Shown piece after piece: positions 40,899 to 49,232 of a DNA stretch of 58,405 nt. The position numbers were made by a program, and so were the translations under genes. Location: the NCBI GenBank assembly GCA_023460935.1, contig JAEWOI010000010.1, positions 1-58,405 on the forward strand, in the 5' to 3' direction. The DNA is from Actinomycetes bacterium (GTDB lineage Bacteria > Actinomycetota > Actinomycetes > Propionibacteriales > Propionibacteriaceae). Positions within the stretch are counted from its first letter, which is position 1; every line of letters begins with the position of its first letter. Below the pieces are notes generated by a model. The model was not told the origin of the DNA. It did not search any database and saw only the letters and a program-made list of their open reading frames with translations.

Positions 40899-41678
40899 TC
40901 AGCCGAAGCGGCCGGAGATGTAGTCCTCGGTGGCCTTGATGTCCGGAGTGGAGAAGATCTTGTCGGTTGCGCCGGCCTCGATCAGCCGCCCGGGGGAGCC
41001 GGTGCCGGCGATGTTGAAGAAGGCTGTGACGTCGGACACCCGGGCGGCCTGCTGCATGTTGTGGGTGACGATCACGATCGTGTAGTTCTCCTTCAGCTGC
41101 TCGATCAGGTCCTCGATCGCCAGCGTCGAGATCGGGTCGAGCGCGGAGCACGGCTCGTCCATCAACAGCACCTGGGGCTGCATCGCGATGGCCCTGGCGA
41201 TGCACAACCGCTGCTGCTGGCCGCCGGAGAGGCCCGAGCCGGGCAGGTCCAGCCGGTTCTTGACCTCCTCCCACAGGTTGGCGCTGCGCAGCGACCGCTC
41301 CACCACGTCGTCCTGCTCCGCCTTCGGCATCCTGGCGAAGTTCAGCCGGATCCCGGCCAGCACGTTCTCCCTGATCGACATGGTGGGGAACGGGTTGGGC
41401 CGCTGGAACACCATGCCGACCTGGCGGCGCACCCGAACCGGGTCGACCCCCGGGGCGTAGAGGTTCTCCCCGTCGAGCAGCACCTCGCCCTCCACCCGCG
41501 CGCCCGGAACCACCTCGTGCATTCGGTTGAGCGTGCGCAGGAAGGTCGACTTGCCGCAGCCGGACGGGCCGATGAACGCCGTCACGGCCCGCGGCTCGAT
41601 GGTCATGGTGACGTCCTCCACTGCGCGGAAGGCGCCGTAGTAGACGTTCAGGTCGGTGATCTCGATCCTCTTGGACAT
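40899..41678 (-). CDS. pstB: Phosphate ABC transporter ATP-binding protein
   Basis: 259 residues. Walker A GPSGCGKST near residue 36, signature LSGGQQQRL near 150, Walker B VLLMDEPCSALDP near 170 and the switch His in VTHNMQQAARV. The ending ISGRFG is typical of PstB. It energises high-affinity phosphate uptake. A GAAGGA ribosome site precedes the ATG, 12 nt after pstA. It is the last gene of pstS-pstC-pstA-pstB; phoU is not in the window. Confidence 0.97.
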   Translation of the reverse strand: MSKRIEITDLNVYYGAFRAVEDVTMTIEPRAVTAFIGPSGCGKSTFLRTLNRMHEVVPGARVEGEVLLDGENLYAPGVDPVRVRRQVGMVFQRPNPFPTMSIRENVLAGIRLNFARMPKAEQDDVVERSLRSANLWEEVKNRLDLPGSGLSGGQQQRLCIARAIAMQPQVLLMDEPCSALDPISTLAIEDLIEQLKENYTIVIVTHNMQQAARVSDVTAFFNIAGTGSPGRLIEAGATDKIFSTPDIKATEDYISGRFG

Positions 41679-41690
41679 CGTTCTTCCTTC

Positions 41691-42758
41691 TCAGCGCCCG
41701 GTCTTGGGCGCGAATCGACGGGCGATCAGCCGCCCGATGAGGTTCAGCAGCATCACGATCAGGATCAGCGTGAGCGCCCCGGCCCAGGCGCGTTCCCAGT
41801 ACGGGTCGGCGTCCGAGCCGGGATGGGCGTAGGAGTCGTAGACGAACACCGGCAGGGTCATCATCGGGTTCGCCAGGAGGTTGTTGTTCAGCGAGGCCGT
41901 GAAGCCGGCGGCGATCATCAACGGCGCGGTCTCCCCGATCACCCTTGCCACAGCGAGGATGACGCCGGAGACGATGCCGGAGATGGCGGTCGGCACCACG
42001 ACCCGCACAATCGTCACCCACTTGGGCACGCCGAGGGCGTACGCGGCCTCACGCAGCTCGTTGGGCACCAGCCGCAGCAACTCCTCGCAGGAGCGGACTA
42101 CCACAGGGATCATCAGCACCGAGAGGGCGATGCCGCCGGAGAGGCCGAAGATGGCGCCCGGCCCGAGCAGCAGGGTCATCAGGGAGTAGGCGAACAACCC
42201 GGCCACGATGGAAGGGATGCCGGTCATCACGTCCACGAAGAACGTGATGGCCTTCGCCAGCCGGCTGCGTGCCCCGTACTCGGCCAGGTAGATCGCGGTC
42301 AACAGGCCGATGGGCACTGCGATCAGGCTGGCGGTGCCGGTGACCCAGAGGGTCCCGGCGATGGCGTGGGAGGCCCCGCCGCCCTCACCGACGACGTTGC
42401 GCATGGAGTTGGTGAAGAAGGCCGGGTCGAACCTGGCCAGCCCCTGGCTGACCGTCTCCCACGCCACCGAGCCCAGCGGCAGCAGGGCCAGCAGGAAGGC
42501 GCCGGCGATCAGGTTGCTGGCCCGGCGGTCGGACGCCTGCCGCGGCCCCTCCACGACGCGGGCCGCCACCTCCATGCCCACCAGGTAGAGCAGGTAGGCC
42601 AGCAGCAGGGCGAGGGCGATGTTGGCGCCACCGGTGAGCAGTACGGCCAGGGCGTAGCCGACGAGCGCGCTGGCCAGCAGCGCGATCGGCACGGTCGCCT
42701 TCGGCAGCCGGCCGGCGGTGAGGGTGTCGGTGCCGAGCCGCTGGGAGATCGTGGTCAT
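41691..42758 (-). CDS. pstA: Phosphate ABC transporter permease
   Basis: 355 residues with about eight membrane helices. The EAA-type loop is ELREAAYALGVPKWVTIVRVV near residue 245 (EAAYALGVPKW). GIPSIVAGLFAY near 180 is the PstA signature region. The N-terminal 110 residues with extra helices are longer than in E. coli PstA, as in other actinomycetes. The ATG overlaps the pstC stop. Confidence 0.95.
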   Translation of the reverse strand: MTTISQRLGTDTLTAGRLPKATVPIALLASALVGYALAVLLTGGANIALALLLAYLLYLVGMEVAARVVEGPRQASDRRASNLIAGAFLLALLPLGSVAWETVSQGLARFDPAFFTNSMRNVVGEGGGASHAIAGTLWVTGTASLIAVPIGLLTAIYLAEYGARSRLAKAITFFVDVMTGIPSIVAGLFAYSLMTLLLGPGAIFGLSGGIALSVLMIPVVVRSCEELLRLVPNELREAAYALGVPKWVTIVRVVVPTAISGIVSGVILAVARVIGETAPLMIAAGFTASLNNNLLANPMMTLPVFVYDSYAHPGSDADPYWERAWAGALTLILIVMLLNLIGRLIARRFAPKTGR

Positions 42759-43756
42759 CAGTTGGCTCCGGAGTACTCGGCTCGGCGGGCCACGATCCAG
42801 CGGGCGACCATGTTCACGGCGAGCGTGATCAGGAACAGCACCAGGCCGGCGGCGACCAGTTGGTTGATCTTCAGCCCGTACGCCTCGGGGAAGTTCTGGG
42901 CGATCGTCGCCGCGATCGTGTTGGGGTTGCCGGACGTGAGCACCTCGAAGGTGATGTTCCGGCCGCCCGACATCACCATGGCCACGGCCATGGTCTCGCC
43001 GAGCGCCCGGCCGAGGCCGAGCATCACGGCAGCGACGATGCCGGGACGCGCGAACGGCAGCACCGCCACCTTGATCATCTCCCAGCGGGTCGCGCCGAGA
43101 GCCAGCGCGGCCTCCTCGTGCAGCCGCGGGGTCTGGAGGAACACCTCCCGGCACAGGCTGGTGATGATCGGCAGCACCATGGTGGCCAGCACCACGGCAG
43201 CGGTGAGGATGGTCCGGCCGGTGCCGGAAACCATGCCAGAGAACAGCGGGATGAAGCCGAGGTTGGCGTTCAGCCACTCGAACAGCGGCAGCATCGCCGG
43301 CGCCAGCACGATCGAGCCCCACAGGCCGAACACCACGGACGGAACCGCGGCCAGCAGGTCGATCAGGTAGCCCAGTGGCTGGGCGATCCGGCGCGGGGCG
43401 AGGTGGGAGATGAACAGGGCGATGCCCAGCGAGACCGGCACTGCCATGGCGAGGGCGAGGACCGCTGCCCACACCGTGCCGAAGGCGAACGGCGCAACCC
43501 AGGCTGCGAACTCGCCGTAGCCCTCCCCGGCCAGGCGGGCAGGGTCGGCGAACAGGGCCGGGGCGCCCTGGATCAGCAGGAAGCCTGCGACGAGGGCGAG
43601 GATCACCAGGATCAGGACGCCGGACCCGGTGGCGAGGCCCTGGAACAGCCGGTCTGCGCGACGCTCGCGCCCGGGTGCCGCCAGCCCTGCCGGTGGCGGT
43701 ACGGGGTCGGCCGGGGGTGGCTCCGGTGCGGCCGTGTCCCGGATCAGCTCGGTCAT
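42758..43756 (-). CDS. pstC: Phosphate ABC transporter permease
   Basis: 332 residues, six core membrane helices after a Pro-rich cytoplasmic N-terminus. IDLLAAVPSVVFGLWG near 144 and the coupling loop HEEAALALGATRWEMIKV near 214 are PstC hallmarks. It forms the phosphate channel with PstA. It is preceded by a strong hairpin between pstS and pstC. Confidence 0.95.
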   Translation of the reverse strand: MTELIRDTAAPEPPPADPVPPPAGLAAPGRERRADRLFQGLATGSGVLILVILALVAGFLLIQGAPALFADPARLAGEGYGEFAAWVAPFAFGTVWAAVLALAMAVPVSLGIALFISHLAPRRIAQPLGYLIDLLAAVPSVVFGLWGSIVLAPAMLPLFEWLNANLGFIPLFSGMVSGTGRTILTAAVVLATMVLPIITSLCREVFLQTPRLHEEAALALGATRWEMIKVAVLPFARPGIVAAVMLGLGRALGETMAVAMVMSGGRNITFEVLTSGNPNTIAATIAQNFPEAYGLKINQLVAAGLVLFLITLAVNMVARWIVARRAEYSGAN

Positions 43757-43798
43757 TCCTGCGGCCTTCCTCACGGTTCCCCCAAGGCTACGTTGGAC

Positions 43799-43828
43799 GG
43801 CGGCGCCGGTGCTGGCACCGGCGCCGCC
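43799..43828 (-). terminator. pstS-pstC intergenic hairpin
   Basis: A 13-bp perfect GC stem (43799-43811 with 43816-43828) and 4-nt loop between pstS and pstC, with no U-tract. It likely attenuates or protects the pstS message, so that more binding protein than permease is made. Confidence 0.6.
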
Positions 43829-43839
43829 CTCGGGAATCG

Positions 43840-44919
43840 TCACTTGATGGAATCGACCGCGGCCTTGACCTTGGCCTGGGTGGCGGCCGACAGCGGGGCT
43901 GCGCCGGCGGAGTCGGCTGCGGCCTGCTGCCCCTCTGCGGAGGTGATGTAGCCGATGTAGTCCTTCACCAGCGCTGCTTCGGCTGCGTTCTTGTAGGTCT
44001 CGCAGACGATCGCGTAGGACACGAGGACCGCCGGGTAGACGCCTTCGGAGGTGCGGTCGAGGGTGAGCGCGAGGTCGTGCTCGCTGCGGCCGGAGACCTG
44101 CGGGGAGGCGTCCACCACCGCGGCCGCAGCTGCAGCGGTCGGTCCGAGCGGCTCGCCGCCGATCAGCAGTTCCGCCATGCCGAGGTCGCCGGCCTGCGAG
44201 GCGTCGGCGTAGCCGATGGTGTTCTTGCCGTTCTTCACGGCCTGGACCACCCCGGAGGTGCCGGTCGCGGCCTCGCCACCCATGCTCGCCGGCCAGGTGT
44301 CGGAAGCCTCCTCCGTCCACACGTCGGGGGCGAGCTGGTTGAGGGTGTCGGTGAAGTTGTTGGTGGTGCCGGAGTCGTCAGCCCGGTGCACGGCGGTGAT
44401 GTTCGCTTCGGGCAGCTTGGCCCCGGGGTTCGTCCTGGCGATCGCCGGGTCGTTCCACTTGGTGATCCTGCCGGCGAAGATCCCGGCCACCGTGTCCGGG
44501 TCGAGGGTGAGGGAGTCCACGCCGTCGACGTTGAACACGACCGCGATCGGCGAGATGTACACCGGCAGGTTCAGCGCGTTGGATTCGGGCGCGCAGGTGG
44601 CGAACTTGCCGGCGCCCATCTCCTCGTCCTTGAACGGCCGGTCGGAACCGGCGAACTGGACGGCGCCGGCGATGAACGCCGAGCGACCGGCGCCAGAGCC
44701 GTCGGGGGAGTAGTTCACGGTGACCCCGGTGTTGGCGGTCTGGAAGTCGGCGACCCACTTCTCCTGGGCCGCCTTCATCGAGCTGGCTCCCTTGCCGCTC
44801 AGGGTCTGCGCGCCCGGCGCACTGGTGCCGGGGGCTGCGCCGGTCTCGTTGGTCGCACAGCCGGCGAGGACCAGGGCGGTGGCGGTGGCCAGGGCGGCGG
44901 CGATCGGCTTGATTCTCAC
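43840..44919 (-). CDS. pstS: Phosphate ABC transporter substrate-binding lipoprotein
   Basis: 359 residues, GTG start. Signal peptide with lipobox LVLAGC near residue 21. The phosphate-binding segment SPDGSGAGRSAFIAG near 75 and RADDSGTTNNFTDTL near 178 match PstS. It captures phosphate outside the membrane. A GAAGGA ribosome site lies 5 nt before the start. PHO-box-like repeats sit 85-102 nt upstream. Confidence 0.96.
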   Translation of the reverse strand: MRIKPIAAALATATALVLAGCATNETGAAPGTSAPGAQTLSGKGASSMKAAQEKWVADFQTANTGVTVNYSPDGSGAGRSAFIAGAVQFAGSDRPFKDEEMGAGKFATCAPESNALNLPVYISPIAVVFNVDGVDSLTLDPDTVAGIFAGRITKWNDPAIARTNPGAKLPEANITAVHRADDSGTTNNFTDTLNQLAPDVWTEEASDTWPASMGGEAATGTSGVVQAVKNGKNTIGYADASQAGDLGMAELLIGGEPLGPTAAAAAAVVDASPQVSGRSEHDLALTLDRTSEGVYPAVLVSYAIVCETYKNAAEAALVKDYIGYITSAEGQQAAADSAGAAPLSAATQAKVKAAVDSIK

Positions 44920-45003
44920 GCGATTCCTTCAGCTTCTAGGTCGGCGGAGCGTTTGCTCCGCGGCCCAAGCTAGGCCGCCCACCTGACCGGATCGGGGCAC
45001 CCG

Positions 45004-45021
45004 GGTGAACGCAAGGTGAAC
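45004..45021 (-). promoter_or_regulatory. PHO box upstream of pstS
   Basis: On the minus strand GTTCACC-N4-GTTCACC (45021-45015 and 45010-45004), two exact direct repeats at an 11-nt period. This matches the actinobacterial PhoP PHO-box unit GTTCACC. It implies phosphate-starvation induction of pstSCAB. Confidence 0.78.
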
Positions 45022-45067
45022 TGCAACCGAGCTTTTCCCCGCCAGCGGAGCCGCCCGGGCAGGCAGC

Positions 45068-45086
45068 GGTGTAATACGCTAACACC
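45068..45086 (+). promoter_or_regulatory. lacI-family gene promoter and possible operator
   Basis: TACGCT (45075-45080) ends 6 nt before the ATG, so the gene is leaderless. It lies inside an imperfect inverted repeat GGTGT-N9-ACACC (45068-45086), a possible autoregulatory operator. Confidence 0.45.
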
Positions 45087-46127
45087 ATGAGCGATACCGT
45101 CGGCGGTGCAGCCGGCTACCGCGCCCCCACGCTCACCGATGTCGCCCGGCTCGCCGAGGTGTCGACGATGACCGTCTCCCGGGTGATCAACGGCCACGCC
45201 AAGGTGGCGACTCCGACCAAGGAGCGGGTGCTGGCCGCAATGGAGTCCCTCGACTACCGGCCCAACATGCTCGCCCGCGGGCTGGCCAGCGGGCGCTCGC
45301 GCAGCATCGGGGTGCTGACCGTCGACACCACCCTGTACGGGCCGAGGGCCGCGCTTCGGGGCATCGAGGTCGCGGCGCGCGACCTCGGCTACAGCGTCAC
45401 GATCACGCACCTGACCGATCCCGACCGGACCGCCGTTGCCCAGGGCGCCCACCTGCTGCGTTCCCGGTCGTCGGACGGGGTCATCCTGCTGCAGCCGCTG
45501 ATCTCCGAGACCCCGGCGCCCGGCGAGGGCCAGGGACGTCCCGACCTGCCGCCGATGGTGGCGATCCACGCCGGCATGCCGGGCAACTACCCGCTGGTGA
45601 GCGTCGACCAGCGGCGCGGAGCGAAGCTGGCCACCGAGCACCTGCTCGGGCTGGGCCACCGCACGGTCTGGCACCTCGCCGGCCCGGAGAACTGGTACGA
45701 GAGCCGCGAGCGGGTCAAGGGCTGGCGGCAGGCCCTGGCCGACGCCGGCGTCGCCGAACCGCCGCTGGTGCGCGGCGACTGGTCGGCCGCCTCCGGCTAC
45801 GTCGCGGCCAAGGAGTTGCTCACCGAGCACGGGGCCACGGCGATCTTCGTTGCGAACGACTCGATGTCGCTCGGCGCGCTGCACGCCATGCACGAGCTGG
45901 GGCTGCGCTGCCCCGAGCAGGTGAGCCTGGTCGGGTTCGACGACTACCCCGAGGCCGAGTTCTTCTCGCCGGGCCTCACCACGATCCGGCAGGACTTCGA
46001 CGAGATCGGGCGGCTCAGCGTGGAGCTGCTGGTGCAGCTGATCGAGACCGGCGCGGCGTCCACCCAGCACCTGCTGCTCGAGCCGCAGCTGGTCGTCCGG
46101 GCCAGCACGGCACCCCCGGCCGGCTAG
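45087..46127 (+). CDS. LacI-family transcriptional regulator
   Basis: 346 residues. N-terminal LacI HTH (TLTDVARLAEVSTMTVSRVING at about 14-35) with hinge helix RPNMLARGLASGRS near 59-72, then a periplasmic-binding-protein-like effector domain (about 75-346). It contains LVSVDQRRGAKLATEHLL near 170 and VGFDDYPEAEFFSPGLTTI near 282. Such proteins respond to sugars. No sugar operon is adjacent; it is divergent from pstS, so the regulated genes are unknown. Confidence 0.9.
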   Translation: MSDTVGGAAGYRAPTLTDVARLAEVSTMTVSRVINGHAKVATPTKERVLAAMESLDYRPNMLARGLASGRSRSIGVLTVDTTLYGPRAALRGIEVAARDLGYSVTITHLTDPDRTAVAQGAHLLRSRSSDGVILLQPLISETPAPGEGQGRPDLPPMVAIHAGMPGNYPLVSVDQRRGAKLATEHLLGLGHRTVWHLAGPENWYESRERVKGWRQALADAGVAEPPLVRGDWSAASGYVAAKELLTEHGATAIFVANDSMSLGALHAMHELGLRCPEQVSLVGFDDYPEAEFFSPGLTTIRQDFDEIGRLSVELLVQLIETGAASTQHLLLEPQLVVRASTAPPAG

Positions 46128-46163
46128 CGCTGTGCGGGGAAGTGGTGGGCGTCGCGGTCGTGG

Positions 46164-47054
46164 CTAGACGCGCGGCTTGTGCACCTCGACGGCGAGCACC
46201 TCGCCGGCCCCGTCCAGGTGGGCCACCAGCGCTGCCCCCGGACGCAGTGAGCGGTCGGGGATCCCGAGCGCTGCCAGCATCGCCGGCAGCACCGGACGGT
46301 GGCCGCACACGGCTGTGGGCAGCCCGTGCTCCCCGGTCTGGCGGGCGAGGCGGCGCATCAGGATCTTCACAGCCTTCGGGTTCTTCTCTGCCTGCTCCTC
46401 GCTGAGGGTCGTCCAGCCCTCAACCTCCAGCCGGTGGGCCCTGGCGTGCGGCTGCAGCGTCTTCATGCACCGCACGGAAGAGGAGGAGACCAGGCGGCCC
46501 ACGCCGTAGGCCTCCAGCAGCGGCACCAGCAGCCGGCTCTGCCGCCGTCCCCGCTCGTCGAGTGGCCGGGCCTGGTCTCGACCGGTCCAGTTCGCCCGCA
46601 GCATCGCCTTGCCGTGGCGGACGATGACCAGCGGGGTGGACCCCGGCAGCCCTGCGGCCTGTTCGATCAGGGGTCGCTCGTCCGCGTAGCTGACTCGCCG
46701 CAACGCCTTTCGCAGCGGCAGCCAGGCCACCTCGTCGATCTCCGAGTTCGGCTTGTGCCGACCCTCGCGCAGGGCGCTGGCCCGCCAGTAGTAGACGGTC
46801 TTCTCCCCGCCTCCCACCGGGTAGCGGATCCGGTCGACCGGGATGCCCAGCCGAACCGCCACGGCGGTCTCCTCCACGGTCTCGCGAACGGCGCAGCCGG
46901 CGAGGTACTCGTCAGCGTTGATCTTGCCCTTGGGCAGGCTCCAGTCGTCATAGCCCGGACGGTGCACCAGCAGCACCTCCGGCTCGTCGCCCGGCCCGGG
47001 GCGCAGCACGACCGTGCCGGCCGCGGTGATCCGCTTTACCGCGTTGTTCGGCAT
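46164..47054 (-). CDS. mutT1: MutT1-like NUDIX-histidine phosphatase fusion
   Basis: 296 residues. N-terminal NUDIX domain (1-135) with box GKINADEYLAGCAVRE followed by TVEET; C-terminal histidine phosphatase (about 142-296) with IVRHGKA near 143, SSSVRCMKT near 193 and a second His in VCGHRPVL near 253. Two-domain MutT1 from mycobacteria hydrolyses 8-oxo-dGTP and diadenosine polyphosphates. It lies 6 nt after ppk in the mshD-ppk-mutT1 operon; ppk1 and mutT1 are also neighbours in M. tuberculosis. Confidence 0.9.
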   Translation of the reverse strand: MPNNAVKRITAAGTVVLRPGPGDEPEVLLVHRPGYDDWSLPKGKINADEYLAGCAVRETVEETAVAVRLGIPVDRIRYPVGGGEKTVYYWRASALREGRHKPNSEIDEVAWLPLRKALRRVSYADERPLIEQAAGLPGSTPLVIVRHGKAMLRANWTGRDQARPLDERGRRQSRLLVPLLEAYGVGRLVSSSSVRCMKTLQPHARAHRLEVEGWTTLSEEQAEKNPKAVKILMRRLARQTGEHGLPTAVCGHRPVLPAMLAALGIPDRSLRPGAALVAHLDGAGEVLAVEVHKPRV

Positions 47055-47060
47055 GCCGGC

Positions 47061-49232
47061 CTAGCGCTCGACCGCCCGGCGCTGGCCCATGGTGGCGATC
47101 AGGTGCTCCTGAATGTCCAGCAGCGGTTCGCCGTCGGGCCCGAGGGTGCGCTGCGTCCAGGTGTCGCCCTCCAGCCACCACGACGCTGTGCCCTCGTCGA
47201 AGGCGAGGTCGAACAGCCCGCCGATCTGGTCGATGTGGCGCGGGTTGGTCAGCCCGACCACCACCTCGACCCTGCGGTCGAGATTGCGGTGCATCAGGTC
47301 GGACGAGCCGATGCCCACCTTCGGGTCCCCGCCGTTGGCGAACCAGAACAGGCGGCTGTGCTCGAGGAAGCGGCCGAGGATGCTGCGCACCCGGATGTTC
47401 TCGCTGAGGCCCGGCACTCCGGGGCGCACCGAGCAGATCCCGCGCACCCAGAGGTCCACCGGCACCCCGGCCTGGGAGGCGCGGTACAGGGCGTCGGTGA
47501 CGGCCTCGTCGACGATCGAGTTCACCTTGATCCGCACCCGGGCCGGCAGGCCGCGCTTGTGGTTGAGGATCTCGGTGTGGATGTTCTCCAGCAGCCCCCG
47601 CCGCACGCTGTGGGGTGCCACCAGCAGGCGCTTGTAGCGGGTCTCCTGGGCCATGCCGGACAGGTGGTTGAACAGCCTGGCGACATCCTCTGTGATGATC
47701 GCGTTCGAGGTGAGCAGCCCCATGTCCTCATACATCCGAGCAGTCTTCGGGTTGTAGTTCCCGGTGCCGATGTGGACGTAGCGGCGCAACCCCTGCGGCT
47801 CCTCGCGCACCACGAGGGACAGCTTGCAGTGGGTCTTCAGGCCGAGCATGCCGTACACGACGTGGCAGCCGGCCTTCTCCAGCTTCCTGGCCCAGGCGAT
47901 GTTCGCCTGCTCGTCGAAGCGCGCCTTGATCTCAACCAGCGCCAGCACCTGCTTGCCGGCCTGCGCCGCCTCGATCAGGGCGTCGATGATCGGGGAGTCG
48001 CCCGAGGTGCGGTACAGCGTCTGCTTGATCGCCAGCACCGCCGGGTCCGCAGCGGCCTGCTCGATGAAGCGCTGGACGGAAGTCGCGAACGAGTCGTAGG
48101 GGTGGTGCAGCAGCACCTCCCGGTTCTTCAGCGCGGCGAACAGGTCGGCCGGCTGGGCGGTCTCGACCTCGGCCAGCTCGGGGTGGGTCTTCGGCAGGAA
48201 CGACGGGTAGGCCAGCGCCTCCCGGTCGAGGTCGGCGATCGAGAACAGCCCGGTGAGGTCCAGCGGGCTGGGCATCCGGAAGACTTCCTTCTCGCTGATG
48301 TCCAGCTCGCTCACCAAGAGGTGCAGCATCTTGTCGTCGATGTCGTCCTCGACCTCGAGCCGCACCGGTGGCCGGCCGATCTTGCGCCGCAGCAGTTCCT
48401 TCTCCAGCGCGAACAGCAGGTTCTCCGCGTCGTCCTCCTCGACCTCGACGTCCTCGTTGCGGGTGACCCGGAAGGTGGAGTGGCCGAGGATCTGCATGCC
48501 GGAGAACAGCTGGTCGAGGTGGCGGGCGATCACGTCCTCCAGCGGCACGAACCGGCCCCCGCCCAGCGGCACGAAGCGGCTGAGGATGGTAGGCACCTTC
48601 ACCCGCGCGAACTGGCGCACCCCGGTCACCGGGTTGCGCAGCAGCACGGCGAGGTTGACGCTCAGGCCGGAGATGTAGGGGAAGGGGTGGGAGGGGTCGA
48701 CAGCGAGCGGGGTGAGGACGGGGAAGATGCGGTTCTCGAACAGCTCGGTCATCCGCTCCCGCTCGTCGCCGGTGAGCTCGTCCCAGCGCAGGATCTCGAT
48801 GCCGTGCCCGGCCAGGGCTGGACGGACGTCCTCGGCGAACACGGTGGCAGCGTCGTCCACCAGCTCCCGGGTGCGGGTGAGGATCGCGTCGTGCAGTTCC
48901 CGGGGCATCAGGCCGGAGTTGCTCGCCACCGCCACCCCGGCAGCCATCCGGCGCTTGAGGCCGGCCACCCGGACCATGAAGAACTCGTCGAGGTTGGAGG
49001 AGAAGATCGCCAGGAACCGGGCGCGCTCCAGCAGTGGCACCCGCCGGGCGTCCTTGGCCAGGTCGAGCACCCGGTTGTTGAACGCCAGCCAGGACAGCTC
49101 CCGGTCGGAGAACCGGCCGGCCGGCAATTCCGGCGGCTCCTGCTCGTGCTCGTCCGCAACCGCCTCGGCCAGCTCTTCCAGCTGCTCCTCGACGTGCTCG
49201 TCCACCCCTGTGGGGTCCTCAACCGAGGTCAT
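47061..49232 (-). CDS. ppk: Polyphosphate kinase 1
   Basis: 723 residues. It makes polyphosphate reversibly from ATP. An acidic N-terminal extension (1-40) precedes RELSWLAFNNRVLDLA; the catalytic half contains IKQTLYRTSGDSPI near 393, EIKARFDEQANIAWA near 424 and HIGTGNYNPKTARMYED near 460 with the active-site His, then DLMHRNLDRRVEV near 640. The ATG at 49232 overlaps the mshD stop; the open frame extends far upstream but only as a shadow of mshD. Confidence 0.96.
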   Translation of the reverse strand: MTSVEDPTGVDEHVEEQLEELAEAVADEHEQEPPELPAGRFSDRELSWLAFNNRVLDLAKDARRVPLLERARFLAIFSSNLDEFFMVRVAGLKRRMAAGVAVASNSGLMPRELHDAILTRTRELVDDAATVFAEDVRPALAGHGIEILRWDELTGDERERMTELFENRIFPVLTPLAVDPSHPFPYISGLSVNLAVLLRNPVTGVRQFARVKVPTILSRFVPLGGGRFVPLEDVIARHLDQLFSGMQILGHSTFRVTRNEDVEVEEDDAENLLFALEKELLRRKIGRPPVRLEVEDDIDDKMLHLLVSELDISEKEVFRMPSPLDLTGLFSIADLDREALAYPSFLPKTHPELAEVETAQPADLFAALKNREVLLHHPYDSFATSVQRFIEQAAADPAVLAIKQTLYRTSGDSPIIDALIEAAQAGKQVLALVEIKARFDEQANIAWARKLEKAGCHVVYGMLGLKTHCKLSLVVREEPQGLRRYVHIGTGNYNPKTARMYEDMGLLTSNAIITEDVARLFNHLSGMAQETRYKRLLVAPHSVRRGLLENIHTEILNHKRGLPARVRIKVNSIVDEAVTDALYRASQAGVPVDLWVRGICSVRPGVPGLSENIRVRSILGRFLEHSRLFWFANGGDPKVGIGSSDLMHRNLDRRVEVVVGLTNPRHIDQIGGLFDLAFDEGTASWWLEGDTWTQRTLGPDGEPLLDIQEHLIATMGQRRAVER

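Noticed and set aside
40872..43370. 832-residue plus-strand open frame across the pst genes
   Set aside because: Antisense to pstB, pstA and pstC, which carry clear family motifs; the translation is low complexity (His, Gln, Gly, Arg) with no domain.
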